Assembly: GCA_016840945.1 (NCBI GenBank) | Contig: JAEORJ010000398.1 | Span: 1 to 6,792, forward strand | Reading direction: 5' to 3' | Length of the DNA stretch: 6,792 nucleotides | From: Candidatus Gerdarchaeota archaeon | GTDB lineage: Archaea > Asgardarchaeota > Heimdallarchaeia > JABLTI01 | Shown: positions 1-5,951 of the stretch, piece after piece | Layout of the letters: each line of letters begins with the position of its first letter | Numbering within the stretch: the stretch's first letter is position 1 | Notes under the pieces: generated by a model | Database searches by the model: none | What the model saw: only the letters and a program-made list of their open reading frames with translations | Told to the model about the DNA's origin: nothing | Made by a program: the position numbers and the translations under genes

Positions 1-459
1 AGGAGCTGTTAAAACAATTGGTAACAAATCCATAAGATAACCTGGATTTATTCCTGAACCTACAACAGTCACACCATGTTCTTTTGCGACTTCATCAATC
101 TCCTTAGAGAGTTCCTCCCTTAGATCCCATGGATATGATAATTGTTCACATAAAGAAATGACATTTATTTTTTTCTCTACGATTTGATGAATCATTGGAG
201 TAATTGTCTCCAAAAAAGACGAAGTAGCAATTATTACTACGTCAATGGTTCCATTAAGAAGTGAGTCAAGATCTTTTGAAACAATCAATGATTTTTCTTG
301 ATCTATTTCTAACAATTCACCAACACTTTTTCCTGTAAAATTGGGTTCGATATCAACTACTCCTTTCAAATTAATATTCTTTCGTTTAAGAAGGAGCTTT
401 GTTACCAATTGACCCATAGGGCCAAACCCTACTTGAATGATATTAAATTTTTTTTCCAT
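1..459 (-). CDS. 2,4-diaminopentanoate dehydrogenase-like NAD(P)-binding oxidoreductase (N-terminal part, runs off left edge)
   Basis: Reading the minus strand from the ATG at 459 gives 153 open codons up to the window edge, so the C-terminal part is missing. The protein begins with a Rossmann nucleotide-binding fold: a beta strand, then G11-F-G13-P-M-G16, and an acidic D36 at the end of the second strand. Later come the motif CEQLSYPW (104-111) and GSGINPGYLMDLLP (134-147). These two motifs are typical of the family containing 2,4-diaminopentanoate dehydrogenase (ornithine fermentation) and dihydrodipicolinate reductase-like proteins. Members are cytosolic NAD(P)-dependent amino-acid dehydrogenases. 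The start is supported by GTGAT (466-470 on the plus strand, read on minus) six bases upstream. The family call is firm. The exact substrate is not, because archaeal homologues are often annotated by similarity alone and no ornithine-pathway neighbour is visible. Confidence 0.8.
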   Translation of the reverse strand, partial: MEKKFNIIQVGFGPMGQLVTKLLLKRKNINLKGVVDIEPNFTGKSVGELLEIDQEKSLIVSKDLDSLLNGTIDVVIIATSSFLETITPMIHQIVEKKINVISLCEQLSYPWDLREELSKEIDEVAKEHGVTVVGSGINPGYLMDLLPIVLTAP

Positions 460-465
460 TTTATT

Positions 466-470
466 ATCAC
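466..470 (-). promoter_or_regulatory. Shine-Dalgarno site of the dehydrogenase-like gene
   Basis: Read on the minus strand this is GTGAT, matching part of the archaeal GGAGGTGATC consensus. It lies six bases before the ATG at 459 and supports that start. Confidence 0.55.
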
Positions 471-682
471 ATAGATTAGTAATTTAGAAATGAATAATTT
501 TAGTGCTTAAAATCTTTTTTTCTTCTATCTAATAGCTAAAACAAGTTAATTTGTGGCTCAGTTACCCCAGTTTAGCTCAGTGTCTTGCACAATGACTAGC
601 CAGACCGTACGTTACATCATTGCCAAGTTTAATTATGTTTATTTGCTCAATTAAGTTTATGGATATTTTCTGATTCTAAGCG

Positions 683-690
683 ATTTATAC
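683..690 (+). promoter_or_regulatory. Possible TATA box of the Trm9-like gene
   Basis: ATTTATAC resembles an archaeal TATA box. A start site about 26 bases downstream would fall near 712, giving a leader of roughly 13-19 bases before the ATGs at 725 and 731. No clear Shine-Dalgarno site is seen there, consistent with a short-leader transcript. The region is AT-rich, so the match could be chance. Confidence 0.3.
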
Positions 691-724
691 TAGTAACATT
701 ATTAAGAATAAACACCTTGAACAA

Positions 725-1420
725 ATGTTGATGAAAGAACTAAGTAATGACAATCAAAATCAGCCTATTTCTATGGGTAAAGTTTATGACCAAATAGCTG
801 AGAGTTTTGACACTAAACGCAAATATCCTTGGCGAGAAGTAATCGAATTCATTGAAAAACTTCCTATTGAAAGCTTCGTTCTTGATTTAGGTTGTGGAAA
901 TGGTCGCCACACATCACAATTATTAGAAAGAAAATTTTCAGTTGTTAGTTCAGACATTTCTTTTAAGATTTTACAAATTGCTTTACAAAATGAATTACAA
1001 AAGTATCTGGATGAAATAACTGGTGTTATTAATGCTGATGGATTGTGTTTACCATTCAATGCAAATTCATTTGATACGATTTTATCAATTGCAGTAATTC
1101 ATCATTTACCCACTGAATCTGACAGAACGATTTTCCTTAAAGAGATTTACAGAACCTTAAGATCTAATGGTTTAGTTTTAATTAGCTGTTGGTTAAGAAC
1201 TCATCCAAGATTTTCAAAAAAGGATTTGGAAAGTGATATTCTTGCAGGGAAAAAAGATATCTATGTACCATGGACAATGCAAGATAATCGAAAAGTCATT
1301 CGGTATTATTATTTGTTTGATTCTAAGGAATTAGAAACATTAGCAGAATCAATAGGATTTAATGTGCAAAGTTCTACTATATCAAATCATAATTTATTTT
1401 TGATTTTAACAAAAGATTGA
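725..1420 (+). CDS. Trm9-like class I SAM-dependent methyltransferase (probable tRNA wobble-uridine methyltransferase)
   Basis: The 231-aa protein has a complete class I methyltransferase core. VYDQIAESFDTKRKYPW (20-36) matches the entry motif of the Trm9/ALKBH8 family. VLDLGCGNGR (52-61) is the SAM-binding motif I, followed by S76-D77 after strand 2, DGLCLPF (105-111), D117, and the family-typical SIAVIHHL (121-128). The C-terminal part keeps VPW (181-183) and RYYYLF (193-198), also seen in Trm9 proteins. In eukaryotes Trm9 with Trm112 methylates carboxymethyl-uridine at tRNA position 34, and archaeal homologues also use Trm112. No Trm112-like gene is in this window. The length fits a stand-alone Trm9 without an AlkB or RNA-recognition domain. 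An alternative start is the ATG at 731. The family call is strong; the precise tRNA substrate is inferred. Confidence 0.85.
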   Translation: MLMKELSNDNQNQPISMGKVYDQIAESFDTKRKYPWREVIEFIEKLPIESFVLDLGCGNGRHTSQLLERKFSVVSSDISFKILQIALQNELQKYLDEITGVINADGLCLPFNANSFDTILSIAVIHHLPTESDRTIFLKEIYRTLRSNGLVLISCWLRTHPRFSKKDLESDILAGKKDIYVPWTMQDNRKVIRYYYLFDSKELETLAESIGFNVQSSTISNHNLFLILTKD

Positions 1421-1546
1421 CTTTCTGTTCAAATTTTTGCTAGATACAATTAATTTAAGTATAACCTTATCAAATAATTATTTAGAAATATTACTCATTA
1501 ATTATACATCTTTCAAATCTACTGATATGATGGGGGCAATATGTAA
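1421..1546 (+). promoter_or_regulatory. Upstream region of the first pilin-like gene
   Basis: This 126-base AT-rich gap separates the methyltransferase stop from the first pilin-like start. TATA-like stretches lie at about 1456-1462 (AAGTATA) and 1501-1508 (ATTATACA). I cannot choose between them. A run of five G (1532-1536) ends ten bases before the TTG start and is the only candidate ribosome-binding site. No hairpin terminator is seen after the methyltransferase, only a short T run near 1433-1438. Confidence 0.3.
1541..1546 (+). other. ATG-TAA start-stop pair directly before the TTG start
   Basis: The bases ATGTAA lie in the same frame as the pilin-like gene and abut its TTG start at 1547. 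An ATG followed at once by a stop codon is a minimal upstream reading frame. The run of G at 1532-1536 is four bases before the ATG and ten before the TTG, so ribosomes might bind for either. It may be chance, a re-initiation element, or a sequencing difference. Confidence 0.4.
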
Positions 1547-2689
1547 TTGCTTAAAAAATTAAAACGCTTATATCGAAGAAGAAAAGCAGTCAGTCCAGTA
1601 GTAGCAACATTGCTTCTAATAGCTCTCGTTGTTGCTGCAACTGCAGTTGTATTCGTCATTTATTATAAAGTAATTAGAAAATCAAAACTTGAAGCTTCTA
1701 TTATAAGCATAAAAGATACTAATAAGGATTCAAGGTATGATGAGATTACACTCCAATTGGCAAATACAGGGACCTTGATTGCTGATATTGTCAATATCAC
1801 TATTTGGACAGTCCCAGCAAGTTTACAAGGAGATCAAAATTATTGGGAAGCGCATCTGGATTGGGAATTTGTAACTCCCGGTCAAGCAACCTTAAATCCT
1901 TCAGAAATTATTAATGCCAAAATCACTGGTGAAGATCAAATCAGTCTAACTTTTTGGGAATATACTTATTATCGTTTGGAAATGAAATTCTCGGGAAACA
2001 AAGCACCATTAATTACAGATTGGGCGAAATTAAATGATTTTGCTGATTTAAGTGATATATTATTAACCTTTGAAAATTTCAATCTTACAGCATATGCATT
2101 TGAAGGAACAATTGATGATCCTAATAGAGCTGCAAATAATTATTTAACTGATTCAGATGGAGATTATCAATTAGTCGAAAATGGTGTCAATAATCTACCA
2201 GTTTTAGATGAAGGTTATATACCATTTTATGTTGGATCACAATTAGTAGTATTCCATTCTATTAATGGCAATCTAACAGAACAACCACTACAACAGATTT
2301 TTGATATAAGTGACAATCCATTCAGATGTTCAAAATTCTTTATTCTTGGATTAACAGGTTCTTGGGGTGATGAATTTCCAGCTAATGAATGGTCTTTGAA
2401 TGTTACTTATGTTTACACTGATAATACTTTTGATTCCTATCTTCTCAACAAAAGTTACATTGATGATTGGTGGTATGGCTCAAATCCTGGTGGTGTTTGC
2501 ATCTCAGCACCAAATGGTCTTATAACAGAAATAGATTTAGGATATCAAGAAGATTCACCTCATTCACATATTCACACACATACTACAAGATTTTACATGG
2601 ACTTTTACAAATATTTGAAAGCAATCATTTTTACAGATCCTGGTGATGATGCTTCTGCAGCTCATCTCTTATCCTTAGTTGTAAGATAA
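1547..2689 (+). CDS. Large archaeal type IV pilin-like protein, copy 1, with a C-terminal adhesin-like domain
   Basis: The 380-aa protein starts at a TTG. The codon before it is TAA, so no longer form exists, and MLKKLKRLYRRRKA aligns without gaps to the ATG-started copy 2. A basic leader followed by AVSPVV (14-19) and a hydrophobic helix (about 15-40) is the archaeal pilin class III signal. A PibD-type peptidase would probably cut after A14. Then come DTNKDSRYD (57-65, a possible calcium loop) and an NTG-containing beta-rich region (to about 160). The C-terminal domain has GSWGDEFP (271-278), YIDDWWY (304-310), EIDLGYQ (328-334) and H339/H341/H343/H345. It resembles jelly-roll carbohydrate-binding domains in style, but that is inference. 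Five N-glycosylation sequons (N83, N179, N242, N285, N301) suit an exported protein. Typical archaeal pilins are far shorter. C261 and C318 could form a disulfide. Confidence 0.8.
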   Translation: MLKKLKRLYRRRKAVSPVVATLLLIALVVAATAVVFVIYYKVIRKSKLEASIISIKDTNKDSRYDEITLQLANTGTLIADIVNITIWTVPASLQGDQNYWEAHLDWEFVTPGQATLNPSEIINAKITGEDQISLTFWEYTYYRLEMKFSGNKAPLITDWAKLNDFADLSDILLTFENFNLTAYAFEGTIDDPNRAANNYLTDSDGDYQLVENGVNNLPVLDEGYIPFYVGSQLVVFHSINGNLTEQPLQQIFDISDNPFRCSKFFILGLTGSWGDEFPANEWSLNVTYVYTDNTFDSYLLNKSYIDDWWYGSNPGGVCISAPNGLITEIDLGYQEDSPHSHIHTHTTRFYMDFYKYLKAIIFTDPGDDASAAHLLSLVVR

Positions 2690-2697
2690 ATTGTTAC

Positions 2698-2737
2698 AGA
2701 AATCCTGTTTTGCAGGATGATTCTTTTTCTTTTTATT
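2698..2737 (+). terminator. Hairpin plus T-rich tract terminator after pilin-like copy 1
   Basis: ATCCTG (2702-2707) and CAGGAT (2713-2718) form a perfect 6-bp stem around TTTTG. AGAA (2698-2701) and TTCT (2721-2724) extend it beyond a 2-base bulge. A tract of almost only T follows to about 2737. It sits eight bases past the stop codon, so transcripts of copy 1 probably end before copy 2. Confidence 0.7.
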
Positions 2738-2772
2738 TACTAAATTCATAATTTCAAAAAAATATCACAAGG

Positions 2773-2788
2773 CGAAAGCATATATTTA
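2773..2788 (+). promoter_or_regulatory. Probable BRE/TATA promoter of pilin-like copy 2
   Basis: CGAAAG (2773-2778) followed by TATATTTA (2781-2788) matches the archaeal pattern of a purine-rich BRE directly before a TATA box. The expected start site is near 2807-2812, giving a leader of about 55-60 bases. Together with the preceding terminator it suggests that copy 2 has its own promoter. A second TATA-like site (2836-2841) lies too close to the gene to fit the Shine-Dalgarno site. Confidence 0.5.
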
Positions 2789-2854
2789 GGAATTCAACAT
2801 AATATATTGTCTAGGTAATCTTAAATTGCTTAAAGTATATAGTATCTTATATTT

Positions 2855-2860
2855 GGTGGA
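2855..2860 (+). promoter_or_regulatory. Shine-Dalgarno site of pilin-like copy 2
   Basis: GGTGGA lies six bases before the ATG at 2867, a good archaeal ribosome-binding site that supports this start. Confidence 0.65.
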
Positions 2861-2866
2861 TATTCG

Positions 2867-4018
2867 ATGTTTAAAACATTAAAGAGATTGATTCGTCGGA
2901 GAAAAGCTATTAGTCCAGTTATTTCAGCAATTTTACTTATTGCTTTAGTAGTTGTTTCTGTATCAGCTGTTTATTTCCTAATCCTTCCTTATATGAATAA
3001 GGTGAGTTTATACGCTTCGATATATCGAATATCAGACACTAATAAAGATTCAAGATATGATAGAATTACTCTATTCTTATCAAATACGGGAACAAAAGCA
3101 GTAGAAATAATTGAAGTTAATGTTTGGACAGCAACAGATGAGACTCTTAATGATCAAGATGCTTGGATAAAACATGAGGAATGGAATTTTATTAAAACCT
3201 CAGGTAATTTGATTTATCCATCAATTTTTAAAGAAGAAGCTTTGACAAGTACCAATCAAATTGAGCTAACTATTGAAACAAACACTTATTATAAACTTGA
3301 AATTTATTTTGCTGGTAATCAAGCTCCGTTTACTAGTTCTTGGGAAACTCTCAATGATCAGGTTGATTTTTCCGATTTAGTTGAAGACTTTGAGAAATTT
3401 GATTTACAAGCATGGGGTATGACTGGGACTATTGATGTTCCAGGTTGGCCAACAAATAATTACTATACTTATGGAGGTCCAGAATACGGTCCTTTAATTT
3501 CTCAACAAAATGTTTGGTTACCAGTAATTGGTGAAACAAAACTCGTTCAATTTTATTTCACTGGAAAAATAGTTGTTTTCCATTCTGTAGCAAATGGTAA
3601 TATTACCAGTCAACCTTTAATTCAACAAATAAATAAAACAGAAGCTCCTTTCAAAGCAAGAAAATTATTCGTACTTGGTTTAGCTGGATCTTGGGGTGAT
3701 GAATTTCCTAATGGTGCAACAGCTATTACTTTAAATGTTACATATACAGATGGAACTTCCTCTATTTGGCAGTTAGGTCATGATTATATTGATGATTGGT
3801 GGTATAGTTCAAACAATCCCCATCGATGTACTTCTAAATCTTACGGAAAAATCACGGAAATTGATTTAGGATATCAAGTTGAGTATCCGTATCAACATAT
3901 TCATACACATACTGCTGGCTTTGGATTAAATTATTATAAATATGTACAATTTGTTACATTCATTGATCCTGGAACTGACGATTCAGGTGCACATTTATTA
4001 TCCATAACTGCTGGTTAA
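2867..4018 (+). CDS. Large archaeal type IV pilin-like protein, copy 2, with a C-terminal adhesin-like domain
   Basis: This 383-aa protein is a paralogue of the preceding gene. The first ~90 residues align without gaps: a basic leader ending in RRRKA (10-14), ISPVIS (15-20), a membrane helix (about 15-41), and DTNKDSRYD at exactly residues 57-65. The probable leader cleavage is after A14. The distal domain keeps VVFHS (236-240), GSWGDEFP (274-281), LNVTYTDGT (289-297), YIDDWWY (307-313), EIDLGYQ (331-337), HIHTHT (344-349) and GAHLLSI (374-380). The series G-S-W, V-T-Y-T-D-G-T, D-W-W recalls galactose-binding-like modules of glycosidases, pointing to a sugar-binding or adhesive role; this is inference. 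C321 matches C318 of copy 1, but the partner C261 is replaced by alanine (A264). It has its own promoter and terminator, so it may be expressed separately. It could be a minor or tip pilin, or simply a membrane-anchored surface protein. Confidence 0.8.
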   Translation: MFKTLKRLIRRRKAISPVISAILLIALVVVSVSAVYFLILPYMNKVSLYASIYRISDTNKDSRYDRITLFLSNTGTKAVEIIEVNVWTATDETLNDQDAWIKHEEWNFIKTSGNLIYPSIFKEEALTSTNQIELTIETNTYYKLEIYFAGNQAPFTSSWETLNDQVDFSDLVEDFEKFDLQAWGMTGTIDVPGWPTNNYYTYGGPEYGPLISQQNVWLPVIGETKLVQFYFTGKIVVFHSVANGNITSQPLIQQINKTEAPFKARKLFVLGLAGSWGDEFPNGATAITLNVTYTDGTSSIWQLGHDYIDDWWYSSNNPHRCTSKSYGKITEIDLGYQVEYPYQHIHTHTAGFGLNYYKYVQFVTFIDPGTDDSGAHLLSITAG

Positions 4019-4023
4019 TTAAC

Positions 4024-4063
4024 TGAAATGTAGAGAGCCAATATTTTTACATTTCATTTTTTT
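4024..4063 (+). terminator. Hairpin plus T-tract terminator after pilin-like copy 2
   Basis: TGAAATGTA (4024-4032) and TACATTTCA (4048-4056) form a perfect 9-bp stem with a 15-base loop, followed by seven T (4057-4063). It begins five bases after the stop codon. It overlaps the last codons of the convergent DUF362 gene. On the minus strand no T run follows the hairpin, so it appears to work only for the plus strand. Confidence 0.65.
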
Positions 4064-4835
4064 CTGTTAATAATTCAATATATCGTGGTTTAGATTTCTT
4101 CATTAGTGTTAATACTTTTAGATCTATATCGAGGGCATTATCTCCAAGTATTATTTTCCCCCATTTAATAGGTTCACCCTCGCTTGCTTCTCCATAAAGT
4201 GCAGTTCGACCATCACAAATATAAAAATCAAAAGGAGCAAAATTCTCAATAGCTTGATATATTCCTGCGACCGATCTGTGTAAATTTTTATGTAAGGAAT
4301 CTCTTTTATGTGATTCATTGATTGTTTTGTATTTATCCTTTGGAGGTAATCCAAAAAAATTCTTTATAGCATTCGATAAAAATAATTTTCCATCATCATC
4401 ATCATAAAATTTGATTACTGGCATGGAAATTCTTAAACCATAATCTCTAAGGATTTTTGGTAAATAATGTATTCCATCTATTTCTGTATTTATTTCCACA
4501 CTTGGTTGTTTATTTAAATCCAAATAGGTAATTTGATACTCCTCTAATTCCTTAGTTAATCCATTTTTTTCAAAGACATCTAAAGCAGAATAATTACTTG
4601 TTGTTCCTTCACCAATAATTATCTCCTTTGGTGAATATTTTGATAAGACATCAACTGTTATTTTTATTATATCCAATGCTGTTGTATAAGGAGCGGGTTT
4701 TGGATATCCCATATTTGGTTTTATGAATATCTTTTGATTAGTAAGTTTGGATTCAGTGAATTTTGTCTCTAATATAGTGACCAAACTTGCTTTTAAATCC
4801 TCGAGAGAGCTATTTATGACAATCAATTTTTTCAC
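4047..4835 (-). CDS. DUF362 family protein (short, no ferredoxin domain)
   Basis: The 262-aa protein shows the DUF362 pattern: IKPNMGYP (38-45), a TT pair (51-52), the strand-turn IIIGEG (71-76), LSNAIKNFFGLPP (153-165), H176 and L181-H182, CDGRTALYGE (207-216) and the end motif GDNALDID (231-238). DUF362 proteins are poorly characterised; many carry an added 4Fe-4S ferredoxin domain, which is absent here, and there are no clustered cysteines. The start is GTG at 4835, directly preceded by an in-frame TAA, so no longer form is possible. The start lies 12 bases after the DHH gene stop, so the two are probably co-transcribed. No good Shine-Dalgarno site is visible, which may point to translational coupling. 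The family is secure; no enzymatic function can be named. Confidence 0.8.
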   Translation of the reverse strand: MKKLIVINSSLEDLKASLVTILETKFTESKLTNQKIFIKPNMGYPKPAPYTTALDIIKITVDVLSKYSPKEIIIGEGTTSNYSALDVFEKNGLTKELEEYQITYLDLNKQPSVEINTEIDGIHYLPKILRDYGLRISMPVIKFYDDDDGKLFLSNAIKNFFGLPPKDKYKTINESHKRDSLHKNLHRSVAGIYQAIENFAPFDFYICDGRTALYGEASEGEPIKWGKIILGDNALDIDLKVLTLMKKSKPRYIELLTEKNEM

Positions 4836-4847
4836 TTAGTTCTATTA

Positions 4848-5828
4848 TTATAGTTGTTTCTGGATTTCAAAATCTAACAAATCTAAAAATTTATTCCATT
4901 TATTTTGTCTTATTGAAGCACCAGCAGCTGTTGGATGTCCCCCACCACTGCCATTTACTTCTTTTGCAGCTCTTCTTGCAATTATATTAAGATCTACCTT
5001 ACTATCTCTACGACGGATTGATACAGATATTTTTTCGCTAGTAGTATTACCACAAACTCCTATAGGCTTATTAACAGCTGAAGCTGCAAATAAAGCTCCT
5101 TTCCCTACAAATCCCCCACCAGTAGGTATATCAAGGATATATCCTAGATTGTTTTTAGCTTGGGCATTTTTATGAACATAATCTCGAACTGCATGTTCGA
5201 CTAAGGAACCCCTTAATGCTCGTTCTACTAAATCATTTAATTCACTTGGTAAAATTCCTAAAGCCATTCTTTCGATAAGACTCTTTTTCAAAATAGTATC
5301 ATCACCTACCGGTATTTCACCTAATGCTTGAACTATTATCGCTGCTTGAAAAGTGATACTTCGGTGATCATAATCGTTCATTACTTCTTGTGCAAAAATA
5401 GTTTCCATTTCATAATCACCTACTGCTCCTATTGCTGCTAGAAATTTATGCTTCCATGTAAGTCTATCTTCAAATAGGAGATAGGTTAATTCTGCTGCAC
5501 ACCCCTTTAGTTTGTGTTGTATCGTTGTTACTGGGATATTCCTTTCAGTAACCCCTTCAGGTAAAGGGTGATGATCAATATAGATGATTTCCGTTCCAAG
5601 GTCTTTTAGCCGTTCCATTTCTTTAAAGGTTTTAGTATAATCTCTTTCATTTAAAGCAATATCAGTAATTATTATTTTATCATATTTTTTTTTGATTCTC
5701 TTCAAGTCATCATCTAAACTAATTGGTCTGGTTAACCAAATATTTGCTCCTGGATTTGCAGCTAAAGCAATCGCTCCTGCTGTAAGTCCATCACAATCAT
5801 GATGGCACATAATTAACGTTTCATTCAT
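4848..5828 (-). CDS. DHH/DHHA1 family phosphoesterase (RecJ/NrnA-like)
   Basis: The 326-aa protein carries the four DHH motifs expected to bind two divalent metals, usually manganese: HHDCDG (9-14, with D11 and D13), ITDIALNE (54-61, with D56), IDHHP (84-88) and GAVGDYE (134-140, with D138). A DHHA1 substrate-binding domain follows and ends in GSGGGHPTAAGAS (293-305). The family hydrolyses phosphodiester bonds in single-stranded nucleic acids, short oligonucleotides or nucleotide second messengers. The length fits the compact NrnA-like layout better than the longer archaeal GINS-associated RecJ homologues. All key residues are present, so the enzyme is probably active, but the substrate cannot be read from sequence. 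The start is ATG at 5828, with a second Met seven codons in. It leads a likely two-gene unit with the DUF362 gene and diverges from the DUF2797 gene. Confidence 0.88.
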   Translation of the reverse strand: MNETLIMCHHDCDGLTAGAIALAANPGANIWLTRPISLDDDLKRIKKKYDKIIITDIALNERDYTKTFKEMERLKDLGTEIIYIDHHPLPEGVTERNIPVTTIQHKLKGCAAELTYLLFEDRLTWKHKFLAAIGAVGDYEMETIFAQEVMNDYDHRSITFQAAIIVQALGEIPVGDDTILKKSLIERMALGILPSELNDLVERALRGSLVEHAVRDYVHKNAQAKNNLGYILDIPTGGGFVGKGALFAASAVNKPIGVCGNTTSEKISVSIRRRDSKVDLNIIARRAAKEVNGSGGGHPTAAGASIRQNKWNKFLDLLDFEIQKQL

Positions 5829-5891
5829 AAAACCACTTCACAATCGAATTCTAATTCAATTAAATTCCTATAATACATAATAAGCAACAAT

Positions 5892-5899
5892 TATTTTAA
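5892..5899 (+). promoter_or_regulatory. Possible TATA box of the DUF2797 gene (perhaps shared with the DHH gene)
   Basis: TATTTTAA lies about 55-60 bases before the GTG start at 5952, predicting a start site near 5920. Read on the minus strand the same A/T block (TTTAAAATAA) could serve the divergent DHH gene. The surrounding sequence is AT-rich, so this is tentative. Confidence 0.3.
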
Positions 5900-5911
5900 A
5901 TGACCGCTCTA

Positions 5912-5937
5912 TGCTAATCATTAGTAAAATACTAGCA
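5912..5937. promoter_or_regulatory. Overlapping inverted repeats, possible operator
   Basis: Three dyads overlap within 26 bases: CTAAT-C-ATTAG (5914-5924), TAGTA-AAA-TACTA (5922-5934) and the outer arms TGCTA/TAGCA (5912-5916, 5933-5937). They lie between the divergent DHH and DUF2797 genes, where the DUF2797 transcript would be expected to start, so a regulator bound here could block it. This is inferred from symmetry alone. Confidence 0.35.
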
Positions 5938-5951
5938 ATAGGTTGTCAATA

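Larger units (their letters stand above)
460..724. other. Divergent intergenic region with a GC-richer island
   Basis: This is a 265-base gap between the divergent dehydrogenase-like and methyltransferase genes. Most of it is very AT-rich, but about 553-632 is clearly richer in G and C. That island holds the direct repeat GCTCAGT (556-562 and 575-581), GTTAC twice (561-565, 611-615) and the palindrome CGTACG (606-611). TGGCT (554-558) could pair with AGCCA (598-602). I found no open frame of note and no tRNA fold. It may be a regulatory region or a small RNA, but nothing proves either. Confidence 0.35.

Noticed and set aside
564..632. tRNA-like string TTTAGCTCAGTG resembling a D-arm
   Set aside because: No matching acceptor stem and no TTCRANNC-type T-loop are present on either strand around it.
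784..1059. Minus-strand open frame of 91 codons
   Set aside because: It lies wholly inside the Trm9-like gene, whose motifs are unmistakable. The antisense product shows no recognisable features.
1527..1562. Small upstream frame of 11 codons (ATGATGGGG...) overlapping the pilin-like start
   Set aside because: It is too short and lacks support to be called a gene. It is noted only as part of the unusual start region.
1547..4018. Pilin-like pair as archaellins (archaeal flagellins)
   Set aside because: The SPVV/SPVI N-terminus fits the general archaeal pilin type, the proteins are too long, and no archaellum genes are in the window.
4151..4354. Minus-strand open frame of 67 codons
   Set aside because: It is nested in another frame of the DUF362 gene and has no credible start signal or motif.
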